From Akkermansia sp. (GTDB lineage Bacteria > Verrucomicrobiota > Verrucomicrobiia > Verrucomicrobiales > Akkermansiaceae): DNA of 58,085 nt. Below, in pieces: positions 1-8,948 of the stretch. A model generated the notes under the pieces. That model did no database searches, was not told the origin of the DNA, and saw only the letters and a program-made list of their open reading frames with translations. The position numbers were made by a program, and so were the translations under genes. The stretch covers positions 1 to 58,085 of the forward strand of contig JAFZHC010000031.1 of the NCBI GenBank assembly GCA_017555025.1. Reading direction: 5' to 3'. The stretch's first letter is position 1. Each line of letters opens with the position of its first letter.

Positions 1-1476
1 ATTCAAAATGTAATACAAGCAATCAGAATTGCCGCTTTGAGCCGCAACAAAAAGAGGAGTGTTGCCATTAGAATCCAGTATCTCGAGGTCAACATTAGGC
101 ATAACAAGCATAGACCAAAGTAAATCTTTTAGATTGTTGCTTGCGGCATAATGAATAGGCGAAGTACCATTGGAGCCTAATTGGCAAATGTTTATATCCG
201 GTGCAGCCAGAAGAAGATTGGCACAATCATGATTATAGATTAATGCGGTAAGAAGGGGAGAGTCTGCATTAACATCCACCTTAGGAGATGCCAAAAGAGC
301 CTCCACACATGCTTTGCGTGAGTTTTGGCAAGCCTTTGTAAGAGGTGACGCCGTATTGGCATCTATCTCAGGTAGAGTCAACAAATAAGTAACTACCTCT
401 ACATGTCCGTTCTCAGAAGCTATGCTTAAAGGAGTTGACGTTGAAAAATTGGGAACAGCGTTAACATCAACTTTCGCTTGCTGGGTCAGCAACTGCACAC
501 ATGATAAATGGCCATGTTCAGCGGCTAAATACAAAGCAGATTTGCCGCGAAGTGTTGTTTCATTTGCATCAGCTCCGGCCATAAGCAAAAGACGAATCAT
601 AGCAAAATTGCCTTTTTCTGCAGCTGACAACAAACTCGCTTTATAGCTGTCCGTATTTATATGATATTCATTGCGGAGGGCTTGTTGAGCAGCATTTCGA
701 ATCCACTCCGGAGAATACATCGACAAATCACAAAAAGGATCTTTAGACAATGATTCAGAGAGGCTATTGAGCTGATCCAGATTTTGGGTAAAAGAACTAC
801 CATTATCAGAATGAGCAGTTCTCAGAAGCACGAGAATTGCCTCTCTGTCAGCCACAGTTTTATTACTATTGAAGATATTGAATTTACGAGTTCCGTACTG
901 TTCAGCATAGTCAAGAGCCGTCATTCCGCTTGCATCTACAGCAGACACATCGATTTGAGGATAGGAAAGCAAAAGTTTCGTTACCTCTAAATTGCCACTT
1001 ATTACAGCTTGATGTAACACAGTTCCGTCTTTATCAGCGGTATTAATATCAGCCCCGGTCGCAAGAAGAAGCTTTATCAGAGTTGCTGGGTTATCCAGAC
1101 GAATTGCTTCCAATAAGGAGGTATTAGGAGTCAAATTATGTTGAAATATTAATCTTAACCTCGCATGCTCAGGAGATATGCTTTGACAATTTCGCGCATC
1201 TACCTGCTTCGGTGGGACATACTCCGGTTCAACTTCGCCATGTGTAATTTCAACCTCAGCACCGGCTTTTGTAAGAGATTCAGCTATTTTTTGCAGCGCA
1301 GCCTCATCCTGGCTTTTTGAAAGAAGCTTGGGAGCTTTCCTCACGAGGCGCATTGCATCTTCTAATTGAATATCCGGAAGTTCTTTTACTATTTCTTTCG
1401 CTATGGCCAAAGGAGCGGCCTCTCCATTCAGAAGAGTAAGGCAAAAAGGAGAAATCGTTGGTACTTCGCTGTTCAT
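1..1476 (-). CDS. Ankyrin-repeat protein with N-terminal L7/L12-CTD-like domain (partial, C-terminus off window)
   Basis: The frame stays open for 492 codons from an ATG at 1476 to the window edge. I checked every line for in-frame stops and found none, so this is a real partial gene. Residues about 10-77 read like the C-terminal domain of ribosomal protein L7/L12: a start like FCLTLLN, a helix with QLEDAMRLV and KAPKLL, and the terminal KAGAEVEI strand. From about residue 118 on there are ankyrin repeats (for example LLLATGADINTADKDG and GHVEVVTYLL). No signal peptide or membrane segment is visible, so it is probably cytoplasmic. It starts 17 nt after the stop of the Hsp70-ankyrin gene upstream, which carries the same two domain types, so the pair is probably co-transcribed and functionally linked. 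No Shine-Dalgarno is visible. The partner it binds is unknown. Confidence 0.85.
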   Translation of the reverse strand, partial: MNSEVPTISPFCLTLLNGEAAPLAIAKEIVKELPDIQLEDAMRLVRKAPKLLSKSQDEAALQKIAESLTKAGAEVEITHGEVEPEYVPPKQVDARNCQSISPEHARLRLIFQHNLTPNTSLLEAIRLDNPATLIKLLLATGADINTADKDGTVLHQAVISGNLEVTKLLLSYPQIDVSAVDASGMTALDYAEQYGTRKFNIFNSNKTVADREAILVLLRTAHSDNGSSFTQNLDQLNSLSESLSKDPFCDLSMYSPEWIRNAAQQALRNEYHINTDSYKASLLSAAEKGNFAMIRLLLMAGADANETTLRGKSALYLAAEHGHLSCVQLLTQQAKVDVNAVPNFSTSTPLSIASENGHVEVVTYLLTLPEIDANTASPLTKACQNSRKACVEALLASPKVDVNADSPLLTALIYNHDCANLLLAAPDINICQLGSNGTSPIHYAASNNLKDLLWSMLVMPNVDLEILDSNGNTPLFVAAQSGNSDCLYYILN

Positions 1477-1493
1477 ATTATTTACAACAAATA

Positions 1494-4448
1494 TTAAATG
1501 TATTTCAAGATAAGTTTCTCCATCGTTTCGGAGGTCGCATATTCAAGCATTTGTTTCAGAACTGAAGAAGGCACGCCCATCTTCAGCAATTCATATACTG
1601 TTCCCAACTCATTGGCAGCAATCGCGTCTCGAAGTTCCTCATAATTATCTTCCTCCTGAGACTCATCGCTCTCCAGCATAGCTAAAAGGGGTATAGAAGC
1701 AAAATATAATGGGAATGAACGTTCCTGCTCTGTTATGATTGCATCTATACAATCATCCAATTCTTCATTGAGCTGTTTGGTAGTTCCGCTATTGGTGATT
1801 TTCTTTTGAATCATGCCACCCAAGTTAGCGCCACTATTAATAACCCCCAAGCCACCATTTCCACCGTTAGCCGCCAACATAACAGTAGCAGCTAACCCAC
1901 CAATCAATTTACCGGCAAAACCTCCGCTACATGAATCTTCCACCATTTTCTTCAATGACTTTTGTAACTTTTTCAACGGTGTAAGAAGATTACTAATTTT
2001 CCCTCGACTAAAATGGACTCTATAGACATTTATAAATCGAGAGTCTCCGCCCTTCTTAGTGAGAAGCTCGAGTACATTCTCGCCAATGGTATGAAGAGCG
2101 AGTTGAGATTCTCTGAAAATTTGGGAAGTATATGACTGAGTTTTCTCCAAAATATCTTCATCATACTTCAACTTAATACGTTGACGATTCCTGAGAATAT
2201 CAACAAAACTCAAAAACTCATTTCGAGAGAAGTTTACGATTTCATCTATCAAAGCAAGAGTATCCACTTGTGATACCCCCTGAAGAGCAGGGAGATAGTG
2301 ATACGGAGCCTTATTTTCAAAATTACGCAAGGTAGCATCAGCGCCGGCCTCCAACAATATGGGAACCAAAGCATATGCTTTGCGCTGCAATGCAATGATA
2401 AGCGGCGTATCGCCGTCTTCATTTGCAGCGTTAATGTTGCACCCATGTTCTATCAATAATTTAACACAACTGAAGCAGCTATGGTGTTTTTCAGGCGTAT
2501 AGCCCCATAAGGCCTCATGGAGAGGTGTATTTTTAATGAAATTACAATGGCTTGTGTCAGCTTTTGCCTCCAACAATTGCCGTACGCACTCATAATTGAG
2601 TTTTCTCGCAGCCAAAGATAAGGGAGAATCCTTGGTAACGTGGCAAACAGTCTGAAGTTTCGCTCCAGATTGGAGTAAAAGTTGTACTATTTCCGGCTGA
2701 TTATGATAAATTGCGGTGTGTAGAACCGTACCAGCAGGATAATAGGTATCGTCAGAACGCATCGCTTCCATATTAGCCCCGGCTGAAAGCAACACCCGTA
2801 CACAATCTATATTTTTGTTCTCAACTGCTTCATGAAGCGCGGTAGTACCCACCGGAATGACTTGATTCGGATCGGCTTCATTTTCCAGTAGAACTTTCAC
2901 ACACGGAAGGCTCTGCGTTCTAATTGCTTCAACAAGCGGGGTCACACTTTCATGCGGCGACTGCCCAATTTTGTACAAGCCATTAGCATCGGCACCTTGT
3001 CTCAACATCTTCTTGAGCAAGTTAGCATTTTTCTGATGGATGGCCTGTATTAAATCGGACGTAGTAGGAATTGAACCGCTGTTATCCACTTCAGCGATTG
3101 AATTAAAGGAGGCGCTATCTGACCTCTTTGAATTATGCCCCATACCACTAGAAACAATTTCTACATCAGCCCCCAATTTACATAATGCCTTAGATAGTTC
3201 CTCAGCTTTAGCCGCACTAACACCTTCCACAAGTGTAACAGGCAATTTTTCCATCATTTCCATTGCCTGCTCTAAATTGATGCTGCTAATAAGCGAAGGC
3301 AATGCACGAATTAAGGCAAAAGGGGTCCCCCCGGGATGTTTCAAAACAATCGAGCACCCATCTTCTTTGCCGTTGGTAATAGATTGCTCCCATAAAGCGG
3401 CGCCCATCGCAACGGCTTCGCGAGAGTAATGCCAGCTATGAGCCGGCAACTGACAGTGAGTCACCAGCTTTTCTTTAATAAGCGGTATTGTACTACTTCC
3501 GCCAACTAAAAGGAGCATTTCGGGCTTCTGGTCATTGGGTATACGACCAAGCAATTTTAAAACCTTCTCTACGGCTTCATTTATTTCCTTTACTATCAGA
3601 TTATTGAAAATTTCACGACTGAGGGCAAGAGGGGGGCAAGTTCCGCCTTCATAACTTAAACGCAGAGTAACATTATCCTTAGTACTAAGTTGCTCTTTTG
3701 CCCTACGAACTTTCGGAAGCTGAGTTGTAACATTCAGACGTTCAACTCCTTGTTCCTTCAACGTTTTTTCCGTATAATTCCACAGCTTTTCATCAAATGT
3801 TTCACCACCCATGGTAGTATCACCATCTGTCAAATTACTGTGTGTACTGATGGCATCTCCTTTTCGAGTTACCAAAGCGAAATCAAGGGTACCGCCTCCC
3901 CAATCCACAATGAGAGCGCTATGTTTAAAAGCCTGCGCAGCATTCATTCGACAAAAAGCCAACCCAGCCGCCTCCGGCTCCGTCGTAAATTTAACAGAGT
4001 CAAAACCTGCTTCCTTTGCAGCCTGTTCAAGCTCTAAACATTGAGCCGGCGAAAAATTAACCGGGCGGGTTATAGTAGCAGCCGTTATTTCCTCCCCTAA
4101 ATAAACGCGCTCTTGCACCAGCTGTCGAATAAAACGAAGATAAGCTTTCACCAACTCTTTGGCAGTGAGCAAACGAGGTTGTCCACCTTCCAGATACATG
4201 TGCAGCGGCGTCGAAGAGCCCAAGTTCATCTTAAACCCTCGAAGATAACGCCCTCGCAAGTCTTCCAACATTTCATCAGCATCATCACCAAAACTTATTT
4301 GGCCATCAGCATCCACATAGGCAGAAGTAGGAATATAGTCACGCCCACGCCCCAGACGTAAAGTCTCCGGCATGCCTGTTTGTGGGTTGATATGACTAAC
4401 TAAAGTTTTTGTTGTACCGAAATCGATACCAATAGAGAGAGCTTTCAT
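1494..4448 (-). CDS. Hsp70-family ATPase fused to L7/L12-CTD-like domain and ankyrin repeats
   Basis: This 984-residue protein has a DnaK/actin-type nucleotide-binding domain at about 1-360. It has phosphate-1 motif GIDFGTTKT near residue 7, phosphate-2 motif VDWGGGTLDFALV near 190, GGETFD after it, and the adenosine motif LLVGGSSTIPLI near 330. The usual beta-sandwich substrate-binding domain is absent. Instead residues about 362-430 resemble the L7/L12 C-terminal domain (INLEQAMEMMEKLP, EGVSAAKAEELSKAL, GADVEIV), and about 460-730 are ankyrin repeats. The C-terminal part is helical and has a glycine-rich hydrophobic stretch (GKLIGGLAATVMLAANGG) that could touch a membrane. I chose the ATG at 4448, directly before the phosphate-1 strand; an upstream in-frame start at 4505 would overlap the preceding GTPase gene. 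It lies 17 nt behind that gene. ATP-driven client handling through ankyrin and L12-like modules is inference. Confidence 0.88.
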   Translation of the reverse strand: MKALSIGIDFGTTKTLVSHINPQTGMPETLRLGRGRDYIPTSAYVDADGQISFGDDADEMLEDLRGRYLRGFKMNLGSSTPLHMYLEGGQPRLLTAKELVKAYLRFIRQLVQERVYLGEEITAATITRPVNFSPAQCLELEQAAKEAGFDSVKFTTEPEAAGLAFCRMNAAQAFKHSALIVDWGGGTLDFALVTRKGDAISTHSNLTDGDTTMGGETFDEKLWNYTEKTLKEQGVERLNVTTQLPKVRRAKEQLSTKDNVTLRLSYEGGTCPPLALSREIFNNLIVKEINEAVEKVLKLLGRIPNDQKPEMLLLVGGSSTIPLIKEKLVTHCQLPAHSWHYSREAVAMGAALWEQSITNGKEDGCSIVLKHPGGTPFALIRALPSLISSINLEQAMEMMEKLPVTLVEGVSAAKAEELSKALCKLGADVEIVSSGMGHNSKRSDSASFNSIAEVDNSGSIPTTSDLIQAIHQKNANLLKKMLRQGADANGLYKIGQSPHESVTPLVEAIRTQSLPCVKVLLENEADPNQVIPVGTTALHEAVENKNIDCVRVLLSAGANMEAMRSDDTYYPAGTVLHTAIYHNQPEIVQLLLQSGAKLQTVCHVTKDSPLSLAARKLNYECVRQLLEAKADTSHCNFIKNTPLHEALWGYTPEKHHSCFSCVKLLIEHGCNINAANEDGDTPLIIALQRKAYALVPILLEAGADATLRNFENKAPYHYLPALQGVSQVDTLALIDEIVNFSRNEFLSFVDILRNRQRIKLKYDEDILEKTQSYTSQIFRESQLALHTIGENVLELLTKKGGDSRFINVYRVHFSRGKISNLLTPLKKLQKSLKKMVEDSCSGGFAGKLIGGLAATVMLAANGGNGGLGVINSGANLGGMIQKKITNSGTTKQLNEELDDCIDAIITEQERSFPLYFASIPLLAMLESDESQEEDNYEELRDAIAANELGTVYELLKMGVPSSVLKQMLEYATSETMEKLILKYI

Positions 4449-4465
4449 GACGATTAAAGTATAAA

Positions 4466-6082
4466 TTATGAATGTTGATGTTGACTGAACCATTGCATAA
4501 GACAATGACGAAGGCGTACGGCCTTTTCCTTATCTTCAACCACCGGACTGGCATCTAACTGGTTGATAAATGGCAAAATTCGCATAAGCTCAACGATAGT
4601 CAAATCAGATGAAATCTCAGCATTGGGAAGCAATGCTTTTAAATAACCTATAAAGGAACCGGCCACCTCTTCAGATAAGCCAAGTTTTTCGTAATTTCGC
4701 AGCCAAGGAATGAGATCATGAACACTTGTAATTGCCTCCGACCAATCCCTGACCCTCAAGCGCAATATATCCAGATTAAGGTATTCTTTCTTCAACTCTT
4801 CCTGTTTAATCTTCAGCACACCCCGATGACGGTCTATCCAACGTTGAGCCTGTTCATCCTTACCGGCCAACATATCGTAGATACGCTCCATCATATCAAT
4901 ATCCGTCTGCTGTCTGGCGAGTTCCTGCTCAATTGCCGTATATACCTCATCCATCACTCGTCGAGCTCGAGCACAGTTCTGCCGCTGCTGAATAACAGAG
5001 CGCATTGACAAAATCTGACGATCCAGCAATTGCTCAAGCTTCTGTATGCCACTTAGCTCATAAACAAGTTCCTTGGGGTCTTTCGCCTGATGGCGGTATA
5101 GATGACGCAGCATGATACGGAAGCTGGATATGTTGCACCCCAAGCCACAAGCCTGTCTATACAGAGCTTCCAGTTCCGGTACATCTTCCCTCTCATCATC
5201 ATCGCCACTCAACACCTCGATAAGTTCATCTTCTTTATCGAAACTGTTCAGAACATCGGTACATTTTTTCCAAAAATCGAGAGGAGCTGTTTTAGCAAGA
5301 AGAGCAAGAGGCGCACTCACAGGAATAACTGCAGAAACAAGTCCCTGCATGAATTCTTGCACTCGGTTGGCCTTCACAAGGATGGACTGCCAATCGTCTT
5401 CATCCCAGAAAATGGTATCCCACTTATGCAAGACTGCCACGCTATTATCCAGAGATGAACCAGGCAGGCAACCATCTCGAAATGCCTGCAAATCAGCTTC
5501 ATCTCTCGCTCTCCCCACAGGAGGGAAAACATAAAGCAGCGCATCAGCTTCTTGTCCATTGATGAATTGTTTGGCAATAAGCTCGTGCTCCAGCGCCGTC
5601 GCTTCAGTACCGGGTGTGTCGGTAATGAAAATTTCGCGCAATATCGGTGCATCCGAATAAAGCTCTAACCAAGATGTTTTATGCGCCCTCGCCAATACCG
5701 CAGCTCCTTTACCGGTCCAGTCCGAAGCCAAACGCGCCAACGGAAAATTCTCAGGTTGAGAATCTTGCCAATGTACGGTAAACTGATTCAAGCGGTCATC
5801 GGCAGCATATGTTAAGCGGTTAATGGTTGCAGTAGTTTCTCCCACCCCGGTAATAGCCAAAGGCTTGCCAATAAGAGCATTAATTAGAGTACTCTTACCG
5901 GTATCCATACGTCCGAATACAGCCACATTGAAAGGAGATTGCAAACTATCAGCAATCGCTCTCAATTCATTTTCTTTCCGACGTAAAAAAGTATAAGGTA
6001 CCAGAGCATCAGCTAACTGCAATAGAGATGACCTGTAAGTAACATGTAAGTTATTGGCTGACAGAGAAGAATTCTGTTGCAT
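4466..6082 (-). CDS. Dynamin-like GTPase (second of pair)
   Basis: 538-residue large GTPase. G1 is GRMDTGKST at about 57-65, the switch-I threonine lies in GETTATINRL near 84, G3 is DTPGTE at about 155, and G4 appears as HKWD at about 219 (the usual form is N/TKxD). The rest is mostly long helices, as expected for the middle/stalk part of dynamin-superfamily proteins. No membrane segment is seen. Bacterial dynamin-like proteins typically assemble on membranes and couple GTP hydrolysis to remodelling or tethering. Two different dynamin-like genes in tandem (8 nt apart) fit the common heterotypic pair arrangement. The following gene is the Hsp70-ankyrin protein. The exact subfamily cannot be fixed by eye. 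Confidence 0.85.
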   Translation of the reverse strand: MQQNSSLSANNLHVTYRSSLLQLADALVPYTFLRRKENELRAIADSLQSPFNVAVFGRMDTGKSTLINALIGKPLAITGVGETTATINRLTYAADDRLNQFTVHWQDSQPENFPLARLASDWTGKGAAVLARAHKTSWLELYSDAPILREIFITDTPGTEATALEHELIAKQFINGQEADALLYVFPPVGRARDEADLQAFRDGCLPGSSLDNSVAVLHKWDTIFWDEDDWQSILVKANRVQEFMQGLVSAVIPVSAPLALLAKTAPLDFWKKCTDVLNSFDKEDELIEVLSGDDDEREDVPELEALYRQACGLGCNISSFRIMLRHLYRHQAKDPKELVYELSGIQKLEQLLDRQILSMRSVIQQRQNCARARRVMDEVYTAIEQELARQQTDIDMMERIYDMLAGKDEQAQRWIDRHRGVLKIKQEELKKEYLNLDILRLRVRDWSEAITSVHDLIPWLRNYEKLGLSEEVAGSFIGYLKALLPNAEISSDLTIVELMRILPFINQLDASPVVEDKEKAVRLRHCLMQWFSQHQHS

Positions 6083-6090
6083 ATACGTTT

Positions 6091-7971
6091 TTATTTAGCA
6101 GTTTGGGACATCCAAGGCTCAATAGCCTTCATTATAGTGCGCAACTGTGCTTCATCTTGCACGAGCTGATTTTTTGCTTTGGTTAGCTCAGTCGCACTCA
6201 TACGCGCACGTTCAACTAACTCGGCATGAGCTTTATGTAACTCTTCTGTACGGAAGCGAATTGCTTGGGTCAATGCATCTTCAACGGTGTTATTAAATCC
6301 TTTAAATAAATCTTGTATGCTTCTGGTTATATCGTAGTAGACGGATGATACACACTTACTCAGAGCATTTATTGTCAAGTTTTTTGACTGAGCCACTTCC
6401 TGATGGGATAATTCTTTTTTTGCCAGGAAGATTCCACATATCGAGCCGGCTATACAGCTTATTCCCTCAACAAAAAAAGCGGTATCTTCATCTTCAATAA
6501 AGAAACTTAAAACGCTACCGATTTTCGCCCCTATGGAGGAGCCCACATTTCTTCCCATGGAACCCCGGGATATGGTAGTAAAAGCACTATCTTTTTTGGA
6601 GATATTCTCTACCACTTGCTTTAGATACTGGTTTTCGGTAAGGGTCAGTTTACTCGTACCCTGAGACGGCTTCACCAAGGAAATATGTGAAGAATCGGAT
6701 TCTTTGCAGAGATTTTTTACGATTTCAGCAATGCCGTTCTCCAATTTCAAGCGTATTTGTTTAAAGCTTTCACTTGCGATTTCAGGCAATTTATCGCTGA
6801 TATCTGAAATAGTTTCGGTTAACTTTTTCTTATCCTCCGCTGCATTAATAATATTTTCTAATTGCGAATGTATCGGACCATTGAGACGAAACTGCGCACA
6901 ATCCCTTTCACAATCATCCTTCAGAGCAGAAAAGCTGCGCATTATTTTCGTCCGAAGATCAGGCAAGCAAGTACTTTGCCACTGTTGGAGTTCAGCTTCT
7001 GTTTCTGCCAAATCCTGCTTAGCTTGTTGCTGCTTTTCGACAGTATCTGCGGCAAGAGCATCTTTACGAATTGCTATATTATTACTTATCCCGGCGAGAA
7101 TCGGAGCGGCAAGGCGGGCTGCTCTGGCAGCCAGAAGACTATGCTTCTGCTTAAGCAGCCTGTCATTAATATAAGACATTAGCTCGGGATATCCGCTACG
7201 CACTAATTTTTTTTCATTCATGGTTTCATCCGCAGAAAATTTACGCAGAGAATCCACAATAAAGTAAGGAATGCTCTCCTCGGGCATGTTTAATGCCTTA
7301 GAAAGAATGCTAAGATTATTTTTTCGGCGTAACGCACGGGCCTCTTTGTCTACAGAAGAAGCCTTGGTTTGCACAAAGTAAAGATGACTTGTTATGTTAA
7401 GTACCGTTTGCAGATGTGCAATTTCCTCTATCCCGATGGGCGATTCCACACTATCAGTAACAAAGAAAACAGCGTCAGCCTTAGGCACATAGTTCCACGT
7501 TATCTTTTTGTGCTCTTTATACAAACCACCAAGACCGGGGGTGTCAATAAGGACAAGACCGGTTTTTAGCAACGGAGATGGATAAGATACATCGATAAAG
7601 CTGACTTGCTTCTCATTGCCGGGATTTCCATCTTCTGTACCATAGCTGGCAATTTCAGCTGCATCGATACGAAGCGGGGTTTTGCCGGTGGCTTTCTCAA
7701 AAAAAACCCGATATCCTATTTCCTTGCCATAATGAATCTGGAATACGGTAGAAGTAGCGATATCTGACGCGACCGGAACCAGATTTTTTACTCCAAGAAA
7801 TGCGTTTATAAATGATGACTTGCCTTTTTTTATTTCGCCCATTACAAGCAGACGAAATATACCACATCCCAAAGCTTTTATCTTATCCGTAAAGGCTCCA
7901 TCAACAGGAATTCCCGTGAGTTTACTGTGTAAATTAGAAGCCGTAAGAATTGAATTGACTACCTGTTCCAT
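6091..7971 (-). CDS. Dynamin-like GTPase (first of pair)
   Basis: 626-residue large GTPase. G1 is GEIKKGKSS at about 45-53, switch-I threonines fall in DIATSTVF near 73-75, G3 is DTPGLGG at 143-149, and G4 is TKAS near 202. The C-terminal half is helical with coiled-coil tendency. A hydrophobic, glycine-rich stretch around 475-520 (for example IGAKIGSVLSFFI and GISCIAGSICGIFLA) looks like a membrane-interacting or hairpin segment, as in the paddle region of bacterial dynamin-like proteins. It follows the C39-like peptidase gene after 50 nt and is followed 8 nt later by the second GTPase. Membrane remodelling together with its partner is inferred from family knowledge. Confidence 0.87.
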   Translation of the reverse strand: MEQVVNSILTASNLHSKLTGIPVDGAFTDKIKALGCGIFRLLVMGEIKKGKSSFINAFLGVKNLVPVASDIATSTVFQIHYGKEIGYRVFFEKATGKTPLRIDAAEIASYGTEDGNPGNEKQVSFIDVSYPSPLLKTGLVLIDTPGLGGLYKEHKKITWNYVPKADAVFFVTDSVESPIGIEEIAHLQTVLNITSHLYFVQTKASSVDKEARALRRKNNLSILSKALNMPEESIPYFIVDSLRKFSADETMNEKKLVRSGYPELMSYINDRLLKQKHSLLAARAARLAAPILAGISNNIAIRKDALAADTVEKQQQAKQDLAETEAELQQWQSTCLPDLRTKIMRSFSALKDDCERDCAQFRLNGPIHSQLENIINAAEDKKKLTETISDISDKLPEIASESFKQIRLKLENGIAEIVKNLCKESDSSHISLVKPSQGTSKLTLTENQYLKQVVENISKKDSAFTTISRGSMGRNVGSSIGAKIGSVLSFFIEDEDTAFFVEGISCIAGSICGIFLAKKELSHQEVAQSKNLTINALSKCVSSVYYDITRSIQDLFKGFNNTVEDALTQAIRFRTEELHKAHAELVERARMSATELTKAKNQLVQDEAQLRTIMKAIEPWMSQTAK

Positions 7972-8021
7972 AGTATCATTAAAAAGACAAAAAGAGAAAA
8001 TATCGGCACTACGTCAAAATA

Positions 8022-8933
8022 TCACAAGTTAGCAACAAAATCGTCATTGTTGAACAATTCATCCAACATAAGTTCTGAAGTTTTTGTAACTTCAATAGTC
8101 TTAGCGATTCCATTCGTTATGGCCGCAGTAACATCTCCGGTGTTATCCAATATCTCAGCGGCAGTATATACACCTGCGAAGCAACCGAAGACTGAACTGA
8201 CAATATCCCCCATATCGAATTTATGTGATATATTTTCAAAAGCGGTGAACATATTGTCACGCGAACCATGAATGCTACTGCTAGGTAAAGAAACATCAGT
8301 TGCGGTATAACGACAATCACTATCTTCCCAAGCTTGCAGGAACTTGTCCATCGGGTAAGCACACCCCTTCCCATTTGGTACCCCCGAGTCATTAATTATA
8401 ACCATGGGATTACTGGGGTCGGTTACATCAATACCAGAAACAATAACGGCATGATTCGCCGTCGGATCGCCATAATCAACACCAAAGTTATTGCTCATCC
8501 ACAATCTTAAGTCAGACATAGGGCCATTGTCCATCAATTCTTTGGAATCAACCGGCACAATAATTCCATGTCCCATTGCCAGCTCCCCTAGTAAATCTCT
8601 CATCGATGCACCAATCACCGTATGATTGGGTATACCATACAAATCCATCATCCGCCCTACATCATCTGGCATGGTTCCACAACCGGGCTGATACCACCCA
8701 TGAGAGGAAGATTCATCCATTGCCTCCTGCTGAGTAAGATGAGCATCGGTAAAAATATTGATAATAGCACGTTCGGCTTCTACGGCACAGTTGTCCGGGG
8801 CCATTTGCAATTCACAATCCAATAACGAGGGGTCACCAAACGTATAAACATTTTGTTCTGATTCCAACGGAGCGAAAATAGAAACAACTGAAGAAAGCTC
8901 CTCATCAGGATTCTCGTATTCAAACATAGACAA
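8022..8933 (-). CDS. C39-like papain-fold cysteine peptidase
   Basis: 303 residues. An intact papain-like catalytic set can be read: oxyanion Gln43, Cys49 in APDNCAVEA, His161 in ANHAVIVSGID, and Asn181-Asp182 in VIINDSGVPNG. The order and spacing match the C39-like (C39_2) peptidase family. There is no signal peptide and no ABC-transporter domain, so it is not a classical bacteriocin-exporter peptidase and should act in the cytoplasm. The C-terminal 80 residues have a short glycine/alanine hydrophobic stretch (DIVSSVFGCFAGVYTAA). It sits 15 nt after the GrpE-like gene and 50 nt before the first dynamin-like gene. It may process a component of the operon or a foreign target; the substrate is unknown. 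Confidence 0.8.
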   Translation of the reverse strand: MSMFEYENPDEELSSVVSIFAPLESEQNVYTFGDPSLLDCELQMAPDNCAVEAERAIINIFTDAHLTQQEAMDESSSHGWYQPGCGTMPDDVGRMMDLYGIPNHTVIGASMRDLLGELAMGHGIIVPVDSKELMDNGPMSDLRLWMSNNFGVDYGDPTANHAVIVSGIDVTDPSNPMVIINDSGVPNGKGCAYPMDKFLQAWEDSDCRYTATDVSLPSSSIHGSRDNMFTAFENISHKFDMGDIVSSVFGCFAGVYTAAEILDNTGDVTAAITNGIAKTIEVTKTSELMLDELFNNDDFVANL

Positions 8934-8948
8934 AATTGGTAATGGTGA

